Assembly (NCBI GenBank): GCA_026983855.1
Contig: JALSTE010000018.1
Span: 1-5,614 of the forward strand
Length of the DNA: 5,614 nt
Reading direction: 5' to 3'
From: Acidimicrobiia bacterium
Lineage (GTDB): Bacteria > Actinomycetota > Acidimicrobiia > Acidimicrobiales > Poriferisodalaceae
The stretch's first letter is position 1. Every line of letters begins with the position of its first letter. The translations under genes were made by a program, and so were the position numbers. Under the pieces are notes generated by a model. The model made no database searches, was not told the origin of the DNA, and worked only from the letters and a program-made list of their open reading frames with translations. Positions 1 through 5,345 of the stretch are shown here, piece by piece.

Positions 1-1
1 C

Positions 2-940
2 ATGTCCCAGCGCACTCGTGACCTCCCCCGCCGATCATGTCTGTCGATTCCCGGTTCCAGCGAGAAGATGCTGGCCAAGGGACCGACCCTCGATGCCGAC
101 ATGGTGTTCCTCGACCTGGAGGACTCCGTGTCCCCCCTGGAGAAGGAGTCGGCCCGCTCCAAGGTGGTGAACGCCATCCGCAACCAGGACTGGGGGGAGA
201 AGGTCCTCTGCGTCCGGGTCAACGACTGGGGAACCCGCTGGACGGCCTACGACATCATCGAGGTGGTGGGTCAGGCGGGGGAGCGGCTCGAGGAGATCAT
301 GCTCCCCAAGGTGCAGTCGGCGGCGGAGATGGTGGCCGCCGACCTGCTCCTCACCCAGGTGGAGGAGAACGCCGGCCTGCCCCGGGGTCACATCGGCATC
401 GAGGCCCAGATCGAGACGGCCCGGGGCCTCATCAACGTCGAGGAGATCTGCGCCGCCTCCCCCCGGATCGAGACCATCATCCTGGGTCCGGTCGACATGT
501 CCGCCGACATGCAGATGCCCTCCCTGGGGGGTGGGTTGGACATCCCCGGCTACCCCGGCGACTACTTCCACTACGTGTTCGTCAAGATCCTGATGGCCGG
601 TCGGGCCAACGGTATCCAGGTCATCGACGGCCCCTATGTGAAGATCCGTGATCTGGAGGGGTTCCGGGAGTACTCCCGCCGGGCCATGGAGCTGGGCTAT
701 GACGGCAAGTGGGCCCTGCACCCCGATCAGGTGAAGATCCTCAACGAGTTGTTCTCACCCACCCAGGAGCAGTTCGACAAGGCCCACGCCATCCTCGAGG
801 CCTACGCCGAGGCCACCACCACCGGGGACCGCAAGGGGGCGGTCATGTTCGGGGACGAGATGATCGACGAGGCCAGCCGCAAGGTGGCGGTGAAGCTGGT
901 AGCCAAGGGCGAGAGGGCCGGCCTGGTCCGCTCCACCTGA
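2..940 (+). CDS. HpcH/HpaI aldolase / citrate lyase (CitE-like) family CoA-ester lyase
   Basis: A 312-residue protein of the CitE / malyl-CoA lyase / CLYBL superfamily. These are Mg2+-dependent TIM-barrel enzymes that make or cleave C-C bonds in acyl-CoA esters such as malyl-CoA, beta-methylmalyl-CoA and citramalyl-CoA, in the cytosol. Visible marks: N-terminal RRSCLSIPGSSEKML (10-24, the usual opening of the family), FLDLEDSV (36-43), VRVND with the presumed CoA/carboxylate-binding Arg72, QIETARG with metal-ligand Glu138, GPVDMSADM with metal-ligand Asp165, IDGPY (208-212) and the conserved ALHPDQV (238-244). All expected catalytic residues are present and the length is normal, so it should be active. 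The ATG at 2 matches the family's N-terminus; only one base upstream is visible, so its promoter and ribosome binding site cannot be judged. Substrate is not decidable here: malyl-CoA lyase, citramalyl-CoA lyase and malyl-CoA thioesterase all fit. It faces the ABC-F gene tail to tail and has no functional partner in view. Confidence 0.9.
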   Translation: MSQRTRDLPRRSCLSIPGSSEKMLAKGPTLDADMVFLDLEDSVSPLEKESARSKVVNAIRNQDWGEKVLCVRVNDWGTRWTAYDIIEVVGQAGERLEEIMLPKVQSAAEMVAADLLLTQVEENAGLPRGHIGIEAQIETARGLINVEEICAASPRIETIILGPVDMSADMQMPSLGGGLDIPGYPGDYFHYVFVKILMAGRANGIQVIDGPYVKIRDLEGFREYSRRAMELGYDGKWALHPDQVKILNELFSPTQEQFDKAHAILEAYAEATTTGDRKGAVMFGDEMIDEASRKVAVKLVAKGERAGLVRST

Positions 941-981
941 CCCCCCCACCCTCTCCCGCCTCCCCCTCCCCCTCCCTTCCC
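941..981 (+). terminator. C-rich, G-poor tract directly after the lyase stop (possible Rho-type termination region)
   Basis: The 41 bases after the stop hold 32 C, 7 T, 1 A and 1 G, extreme even for this GC-rich window. C-rich, G-poor RNA is the known landing site for Rho, and the template strand is a run of G-tracts able to form a quadruplex. No T-tract follows, so this is not a classical intrinsic terminator. The terminator role is inferred from composition and position between convergent genes. Confidence 0.35.
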
Positions 982-1047
982 GGATCTGTGCCCGTCGCGT
1001 GGTTGTCACACGACCACTGGGCGGGCATAGATCAGGGGGAGGGGGGG
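960..1047. repeat. Long-armed inverted repeat spanning the lyase/ABC-F junction
   Basis: Arm 960-973 (C/T-rich) pairs with arm 1034-1047 (G/A-rich): 12 contiguous Watson-Crick pairs (962-973 with 1034-1045), then one T-G wobble and one further C-G pair. The right arm covers the stop codon and last codons of the ABC-F gene. The 60-base loop holds the smaller hairpin at 999-1017. Read-through RNA from either side could fold into this stem. The arms are low-complexity C/G runs, so chance pairing is possible. Confidence 0.45.
999..1017 (+). terminator. Compact hairpin in the convergent lyase/ABC-F spacer
   Basis: GTGGTTGTCACACGACCAC folds as an 8-bp stem with a 3-base loop, with one G-U wobble when read on the + strand and a C-A mismatch on the - strand, so it is better formed in the lyase transcript. 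It lies 59 bases after the lyase stop. No U-tract follows, so it would have to act as a tailless terminator, as an RNA 3'-end stabiliser, or with Rho. Confidence 0.35.
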
Positions 1048-3026
1048 TTGGGGGTCTCGAGTTGGGCGGTGAGTCGCTCCCACTCCCTCATCAGGTCGGC
1101 GGCCCGGTTGCGTGCCTCCTCGAATCGACGGTTCAGTTCCCCCAGCCGGTCGGGGTCGTCGTAGGTGGCGGGGTCGGCCAGTTCGGCCTGAAGTTCCGCC
1201 ACCAGGGCCTCCGCCTGCTCCCAGTCCCGCTCCACCCGGGACAAGCTCCGGCGCACGTCGCGGGTGGCCCGTCCCCGGGTCTCGCGGGCCCGGGCCCGAT
1301 CGCGGCGTTCCTGCTTCTTGGGCCGTCGGCGAGCCGAGCCCCGGTCCGTTCCCTCCGCCGATGGAGAGGCGCCGGGGGGAGAGGCGCCGTCGGCTGGGGT
1401 GGCGGTGGCGGAGGAGCCGGCGGGCGGGGCGCCGCGGGGAGTGAGTATCGACTCGTCAACCCCCTCGCTCCACACGGCCATACCGTCGCGGACCTCGACC
1501 AGGGCGTCGGCCACCCCACGGATCAGGTGCCGGTCGTGGGTGACCAGGATCACCGTGCCCGGGTAGACCTTGAGGGCGTCCTCCAGCAGGTCACAGCTCG
1601 GCAGGTCCAGGTGGTTGGTCGGTTCGTCGAGGATCAGGAGGTTCACCGGGTTGGCCATGGTCATGGCCAGGGCCAGGCGGGTCTGTTCCCCGCCGGACAA
1701 CTCGCCCACCCGGCGGTCGGCGGCGTCGCCGGAGAACCCGAACGAACCCAGCACCGTCCGCAGGTTCCGCGAACCCTGGTCGCCGATCCGGGCCCGGAAC
1801 TCCTCCAGCACGGTACGGCTCTCGTCCAGCACCTCGGCCTGGTGCTGGGCGAAGCTGGCCACGTCGACGTTGGCCCCGCGGGTGACCGTCCCCGAGATGG
1901 GCTCCAGCTCGCCGGTGATTAGCTTGATGAGCGTGGTCTTGCCGGCCCCGTTGGGCCCCACCAGGGCCACGTTGCGTCCCCGTTCGACGACGAAGTCCAC
2001 TCCCTCGAGCACCACCTCGCCGTCGTAGCCGACGGAGACGTCGTTGAACTCGGCCACCACCCGCGACGAGCGCTGGGGTTCGGGGAAGGCGAAACGCACC
2101 TTCAGTTGGCGACGGTCGGGGACGGGGATGGCTTCCAGCTTCTCGAGGGTCTTGATTCGACTCTGCACCTGGCGGGCCTTGGTGGCCTTGTAGCGGAAGC
2201 GTTCGATGAACTGCTCCAGGTGGGCCGCCTTTCGGGCCTGCTGGGCGGCGGCGGCCTCGGCCCGGGCCACGACCTCCTCCCGGGCCACGACGAACTCGGC
2301 GAATCCCCCCACGTACTCCGTGGCCTGACCCCCGATGATCTCCACCACCCGGTTGGCGACCCCGTCGATGAAGTCCCGGTCGTGGCTGACGAACAGCAGG
2401 GACCCGGTCCAACCGGCGAGGTGCTGCTCCAGCCAGGCGACGGAGTCCACGTCGAGGTGGTTGGTGGGCTCATCGAGGATCAGAACGTCGGGTTCGGAGA
2501 GCAGCAACTTGGCCAGGGCCACCCTCATCCGCCATCCCCCCGAGAGTTCCCTCACCGGGCGGTCGGAGTCGGTGGGTCTGAAGCCCAGGCCGGACAGGAT
2601 CTTGTGGGCCGAGGCCTCCAGGGCGTATCCGCCGAGATGCTCGAAGCGGGACTGGGCCTCGCCGTAGGCGGCCAGCACGGCGTCGGCGTCGGGGGCCTCG
2701 TGGTCGGCCAGACGGCTCTCGAGCCGGGCCAGTTCGGCGGCGACCTCGTTGATGTGGGCGGCCCCCGACATGGTCTCGGCCAGCACCGTCCCCCCGGCCA
2801 CGGCCTCCAGGTCCTGGGGCAGGTAGCCGATGCGCAGGTCCCGGGGTCGGGTGACGGTGCCGGAGTCGGGGTCCTGGATACCCACCAGGATCTCCAACAG
2901 GGTGGTCTTGCCCACCCCGTTTCCCCCCACCAGGGCGGTGCGGTGGCCGGGTAGGACCTTGATGGTGACGTTGTCGAAGAGGGTTCGGGATCCGTGGGTC
3001 TTGGAGAGCCCCGAGGCGGTCAGCAC
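1032..3026 (-). CDS. ABC-F family ATPase, Uup/YheS-like (ribosome- or DNA-associated, non-transporter)
   Basis: A 664-residue tandem ABC ATPase without membrane segments. ABC-F proteins act in the cytosol, mostly at the ribosomal E site, tuning translation or protecting ribosomes; Uup-type members also bind branched DNA. NBD1: Walker A GGNGVGKTT (34-42), signature LSGGW (161-165), Walker B ending DEPTNHLD with catalytic Glu186, and His215 in SHDRDF. Then the alpha-helical interdomain linker (about 268-307) with the ERFRYKATKARQVQSR stretch characteristic of the family. NBD2: Walker A GPNGAGKTT (357-365), LSGGEQ (443-448), Glu468, His497. The tail has a Pro/Ala/Ser/Gly linker (about 531-562), a strongly basic segment (564-592) and a predicted coiled coil (about 594-652), as in the Uup C-terminal domain. 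The SGGW signature and linker resemble YheS. The GTG at 3026 is chosen because homology begins there (LTASGLSKTHGSRTLFD) and a -10 box sits 7 nt upstream. Nothing visible marks it as an antibiotic-resistance type. Confidence 0.92.
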   Translation of the reverse strand: MLTASGLSKTHGSRTLFDNVTIKVLPGHRTALVGGNGVGKTTLLEILVGIQDPDSGTVTRPRDLRIGYLPQDLEAVAGGTVLAETMSGAAHINEVAAELARLESRLADHEAPDADAVLAAYGEAQSRFEHLGGYALEASAHKILSGLGFRPTDSDRPVRELSGGWRMRVALAKLLLSEPDVLILDEPTNHLDVDSVAWLEQHLAGWTGSLLFVSHDRDFIDGVANRVVEIIGGQATEYVGGFAEFVVAREEVVARAEAAAAQQARKAAHLEQFIERFRYKATKARQVQSRIKTLEKLEAIPVPDRRQLKVRFAFPEPQRSSRVVAEFNDVSVGYDGEVVLEGVDFVVERGRNVALVGPNGAGKTTLIKLITGELEPISGTVTRGANVDVASFAQHQAEVLDESRTVLEEFRARIGDQGSRNLRTVLGSFGFSGDAADRRVGELSGGEQTRLALAMTMANPVNLLILDEPTNHLDLPSCDLLEDALKVYPGTVILVTHDRHLIRGVADALVEVRDGMAVWSEGVDESILTPRGAPPAGSSATATPADGASPPGASPSAEGTDRGSARRRPKKQERRDRARARETRGRATRDVRRSLSRVERDWEQAEALVAELQAELADPATYDDPDRLGELNRRFEEARNRAADLMREWERLTAQLETPNPPSP
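1363..1389 (-). repeat. 12-bp direct repeat in the ABC-F linker
   Basis: GGAGAGGCGCCG occurs at 1363-1374 and again at 1378-1389, a 15-base period that keeps frame (five codons). On the coding strand it gives the two GASP copies of the low-complexity Pro/Ala/Ser/Gly linker. It looks like in-frame slippage in an unstructured tether, with no sign of damage to the gene. Confidence 0.5.
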
Positions 3027-3033
3027 CCGGGGC

Positions 3034-3039
3034 AGGATA
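3034..3039 (-). promoter_or_regulatory. Probable -10 box for the ABC-F gene (leaderless)
   Basis: On the - strand this reads TATCCT (TANNNT class). Seven bases separate it from the GTG at 3026, which places the expected transcription start at or beside the start codon. No Shine-Dalgarno sequence is visible ahead of the GTG. That is the known layout of leaderless genes in actinobacteria. No good -35 hexamer is seen. Confidence 0.6.
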
Positions 3040-3047
3040 ACGGGATA

Positions 3048-3053
3048 TATGAT
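3048..3053 (+). promoter_or_regulatory. Probable -10 box for the helicase gene (leaderless)
   Basis: TATGAT (TANNNT class, close to the TATAAT consensus) ends seven bases before the ATG at 3061. There is no purine-rich ribosome binding site ahead of that ATG. The box lies in an A/T-rich island (about 3035-3058) that stands out from its surroundings. It decides the start: the in-frame ATG at 3049 lies inside the box and so should not be in the transcript. No clear -35 element is visible. Confidence 0.65.
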
Positions 3054-3060
3054 CGAACTG

Positions 3061-5106
3061 ATGTTCGAGAGCGGGGAAGATCCACCACCGCCCTGGGCCG
3101 TGGGCCTCAACGCCGAGCAGAGGGCCGCGGCGGGTCACGGCCCCGGTCACCTGCTCATAGTGGCCGGGGCCGGTACCGGCAAGACCCGGACCCTGGTGGC
3201 CCGGGTGAGCCGGCTGGTGCAGGAGGGGGTCCCACCCGAGCGCATCCTGCTGCTCACCTTCACCCGGCGGGCCGCCCGGGAGATGATGGACCGGGTCGGT
3301 GCGGCCACCGAACGCCGGGTGGCCACCAGGCTGTGGGGGGGCACCTTCCACTCCGTGGCCAGCCGGTTGCTCCGGACCAACGGCGGCCCCGGGGGATCAG
3401 GTCTGCAGTTCAGTGTCCTGGATCCCGGTGACGCCGGTGATCTCATGAGCCTGGTCCGCACCGGCAGCGGTCACGCCCGCTCCCGACGGCGGTTTCCCCG
3501 GGCCCAGACCCTGCTCTCGATCCACTCCCGGGTGGTGAACAGCCAGCGGAAGCTGAGCCAGGTGGTCGAGGAGCACTTTCCCTGGGTGGGTGAGCACACC
3601 GAGGCCCTCGGGGACATCTTCCGGGAGTACACGTCCCGCAAGCGACGTCAGAGGGTGCTGGACTACGACGACCTGCTGCTCATGTGGCGGGCCCTGGCCG
3701 CATCGGCGGCGGGAGGGCCACACCTGGCCGGGCTGTTCGACCACATCCTCATCGACGAGTACCAGGACACCAACCCGATCCAGGCCGACATCGTTCGGCA
3801 CATGTGCTCCGGGGGGGCCCAGCTCACCGTGGTGGGCGACGACGCCCAGGCCATCTACGGGTTCCGGGCCGCCACGGTGGAGAACATGTGGAGGTTCGCC
3901 GAGGACTTCCCCGGGGCCACCACCCTGACCCTGACCGGCAACTACCGCTCCACCGAACCGGTTCTGACGGTGGCCAACGCCGTGGTCGCCCAGTCGGAGT
4001 TCCTGGTACCCAAGGTCCTGGACTCCAGGAGGGGTCCGGGGGTGACACCCCGCCTGGTGACCTGCGCCGATGAGGGGGCCCAGTCCGTCGCCGTGTGCGA
4101 CCGGGTTCTGGAACTGCGGGAGGAGGGGGTCCCACTGGAGGACCAGGCGGTGCTGTTCCGGGCCGGACACCACAGTGACCATCTGGAGTTGGAGCTCATC
4201 CGGCGCAACATCCCCTTCGTGAAGTACGGGGGCCTGAAGTTCCTCGAGGCCGCCCACGTGAAGGACCTCATGGCCCTGCTCCGGGTGCTGGAGAACCCAT
4301 CCGATGAGCTGGCCTGGAACCGCAGCCTCTCGATGCTCACTGGGGTGGGTCCGGCCACGGTCACCCGGATCACCACCGAGATCGGTGTCACCGACCCCGA
4401 GGTGGGAGACCCCCTGCAGCGGTTCCTCGCCGCGGGGCCCGACCTGGCTCCCCGGGCCGGGGAGGGGCTGGCCCTGCTGGGCGACGCCTGGAGGGCCTGC
4501 CCCGATCTCGAACCGGCCGACCAGGTGGAGGTTCTGCACCGCTTCTGCGCCCACGTGTTCCCCACCCGCTACGACGACCATCTGGCCCGCCTGGGGGACC
4601 TGGACCAACTGGCGGTCACCGCCCGCTCCTACCGGACCCGGGGTGAGTTCCTCACCGAACTGGTCCTGGATCCCCCCGAGCGCACGGGGGACCTGGCCGG
4701 CCCTCCCCACCTGGACGAGGAGTACCTCACCCTGTCCACCATCCACTCGGCCAAGGGACGGGAATGGACGGCGGTGCACCTCATACACGCCGCCGACGGA
4801 AACATCCCCTCCGACATGTCCCTGGGTGACGCCGGCCAGCTGGACGAGGAGCTGCGCCTGGCCTACGTGGCCGTCACCCGGGCACGCGATCACCTGGAGG
4901 TGAACTTCCCCCTGCGGTACCACGTGCACCGCCACGCTCTCGACGACCGCCACCACCTGGCTCCCCTGAGCCGGTTCTTCGAGCCGGTCAGGGAGCACTT
5001 CGAGGCCGTTTCCTCCGGTGGGGAGGCCCCCGGCGATGGCGTCGGGGACGAGGGAGTCGACCTCACCGACGAGGTCGACATGTTCCTCGAGGGCCTCTGG
5101 GACTGA
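3061..5106 (+). CDS. UvrD/PcrA/Rep-like superfamily 1A ATP-dependent DNA helicase
   Basis: A 681-residue 3'-5' DNA helicase/translocase that would unwind DNA in repair or at stalled forks. Motifs in order: Q motif GLNAEQ (15-20), Walker A AGAGTGKT (35-42), Ia LLLTFTRRAAREM (63-75), Ib TFHSVASRLL (95-104), II ILIDEYQDTN (229-238), III VVGDDAQAIYGFR (257-269), IV LTGNYRST (291-298), 2B-region LTGVGPATV (426-434), V TIHSAKGREW (560-569) and VI EELRLAYVAVTRARDHL (596-612). All ATPase residues are intact. Length is slightly below typical UvrD/PcrA (about 720). After motif VI there is only a short segment and an acidic tail (about 655-681); the C-terminal Tudor-like domain of UvrD/PcrA is not seen, nor an HRDC domain as in mycobacterial UvrD2. 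The ATG at 3061 is preferred to the in-frame ATGs at 3049 and 2830 because of the -10 box and because homology starts shortly after. It is divergent from the ABC-F gene with a 34-bp gap. Confidence 0.93.
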   Translation: MFESGEDPPPPWAVGLNAEQRAAAGHGPGHLLIVAGAGTGKTRTLVARVSRLVQEGVPPERILLLTFTRRAAREMMDRVGAATERRVATRLWGGTFHSVASRLLRTNGGPGGSGLQFSVLDPGDAGDLMSLVRTGSGHARSRRRFPRAQTLLSIHSRVVNSQRKLSQVVEEHFPWVGEHTEALGDIFREYTSRKRRQRVLDYDDLLLMWRALAASAAGGPHLAGLFDHILIDEYQDTNPIQADIVRHMCSGGAQLTVVGDDAQAIYGFRAATVENMWRFAEDFPGATTLTLTGNYRSTEPVLTVANAVVAQSEFLVPKVLDSRRGPGVTPRLVTCADEGAQSVAVCDRVLELREEGVPLEDQAVLFRAGHHSDHLELELIRRNIPFVKYGGLKFLEAAHVKDLMALLRVLENPSDELAWNRSLSMLTGVGPATVTRITTEIGVTDPEVGDPLQRFLAAGPDLAPRAGEGLALLGDAWRACPDLEPADQVEVLHRFCAHVFPTRYDDHLARLGDLDQLAVTARSYRTRGEFLTELVLDPPERTGDLAGPPHLDEEYLTLSTIHSAKGREWTAVHLIHAADGNIPSDMSLGDAGQLDEELRLAYVAVTRARDHLEVNFPLRYHVHRHALDDRHHLAPLSRFFEPVREHFEAVSSGGEAPGDGVGDEGVDLTDEVDMFLEGLWD

Positions 5107-5108
5107 GG

Positions 5109-5145
5109 CCCACCCCCGCCGACACCTCCCCACCCCCATCCCCTC
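5109..5145 (+). terminator. C-rich, G-poor tract after the helicase stop
   Basis: These 37 bases hold 27 C, 5 A, 3 T and 2 G, starting two bases after the helicase stop. Composition and position match the tract after the lyase gene, and the template strand again carries several G-runs. Probably part of a Rho-type or tailless termination zone; inferred from composition only. Confidence 0.35.
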
Positions 5146-5149
5146 GCTT

Positions 5150-5200
5150 TTCGTGAGTGTGGGGGGCTGTGTGGTGGTCCCCGGGTCTCACAGGTCGGGG
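5150..5200 (+). repeat. 51-bp repeat unit 1
   Basis: Carries C, T at unit positions 18-19 and G at position 45 (5194). This copy alone also has CTGTG (5167-5171) facing CACAG (5189-5193), a second possible inverted pair that copies 2 and 3 do not keep. Confidence 0.9.
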
Positions 5201-5212
5201 TTGGTGGTGGGA

Positions 5213-5263
5213 TTCGTGAGTGTGGGGGGTTGTGTGGTGGTCCCCGGGTCTCACAGATCGGGG
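5213..5263 (+). repeat. 51-bp repeat unit 2
   Basis: Differs from unit 1 by T at unit position 18 (5230) and A at position 45 (5257). The outer GTGAG/CTCAC and inner GGGG/CCCC arms are unchanged. A 12-base spacer (5201-5212) precedes it. Confidence 0.9.
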
Positions 5264-5273
5264 CATTCCGGCT

Positions 5274-5324
5274 TTCGTGAGTGTGGGGGGCGGTGTGGTG
5301 GTCCCCGGGTCTCACAGATCGGGG
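5274..5324 (+). repeat. 51-bp repeat unit 3
   Basis: Has G at unit position 19 (5292) and A at position 45 (5318), so it shares the position-45 base with unit 2 and the position-18 base with unit 1. A 10-base spacer (5264-5273) precedes it, and the G-rich end of the EAL 3' region follows directly. Confidence 0.9.
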
Positions 5325-5345
5325 TGATGAGGGTGGGGGAGGGGG
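5321..5345 (-). terminator. C-rich, G-free tract after the EAL gene stop
   Basis: On the - strand the 25 bases directly after the stop hold 19 C, 3 T, 3 A and no G. It mirrors the tract after the helicase, so both converging transcripts enter C-rich sequence. The + strand has four G-runs (5321-5324, 5331-5333, 5335-5339, 5341-5345) with short loops, a quadruplex-type pattern. Termination role inferred. Confidence 0.35.

Larger units (their letters stand above)
5150..5324. repeat. Array of three near-identical 51-bp repeats in a convergent intergenic region
   Basis: Three directly repeated 51-bp units (starts 5150, 5213, 5274; spacings 63 and 61) are separated by unrelated spacers of 12 and 10 bases. 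Only three of the 51 positions vary (18, 19 and 45 of the unit). Each unit opens with TTCGTGAGTGTGGGGGG and ends with GTCTCACAG-(G/A)-TCGGGG. Inside, GTGAG (unit 4-8) pairs with CTCAC (38-42) and GGGG (14-17) with CCCC (30-33), leaving a 12-base loop that holds two of the three variable positions. No T-tract follows on either strand. The two spacings differ by two bases, so no reading frame is kept through all units. The array fills most of the space between the helicase and EAL genes; its function is unknown, with a bidirectional terminator, 3'-end RNA structure or dispersed intergenic element as the likely classes. Confidence 0.9.

Noticed and set aside
981..1018. The spacer near 983-990 shares GATCTGTG with the - strand of the 51-bp repeats, possibly a decayed copy
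   Set aside because: Only an 8-base match plus loose similarity around it; the hairpin arms of the repeat are not recognisable, so chance is a sufficient explanation without a genome-wide search.
999..1922. A 307-codon open frame on the + strand across the end of the ABC-F gene
   Set aside because: Antisense shadow: Gly/Val/Arg-rich low-complexity product without domain signs, covering the conserved NBD2 of the ABC-F gene.
2830..3060. Earlier in-frame ATGs (2830 and 3049) as the helicase start
   Set aside because: The 2830 start adds 77 residues that are antisense to the ABC-F NBD1. The 3049 ATG is part of the TATGAT region itself. Helicase homology starts only after 3061.
3027..3110. Upstream ATG at 3110 as start of the ABC-F protein (28 extra residues)
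   Set aside because: The extra residues look unlike any ABC-F N-terminus, would overlap the helicase gene, and would lie upstream of the -10 box. The GTG at 3026 begins exactly at the family homology.
3397..5139. A 580-codon open frame antisense to the helicase gene
   Set aside because: It mirrors the codon bias of the helicase in high-GC DNA. The predicted protein is His/Gly/Val/Gln-rich with no recognisable motif, while the sense strand has every SF1A helicase motif.
5150..5324. CRISPR array
   Set aside because: Units of 51 bp with spacers of only 10-12 bases do not fit any CRISPR type, and no cas genes are present.
5150..5324. The repeats as classical intrinsic terminators
   Set aside because: No T-tract follows the hairpin on either strand in any copy; only a tailless or Rho-assisted mechanism would remain possible.
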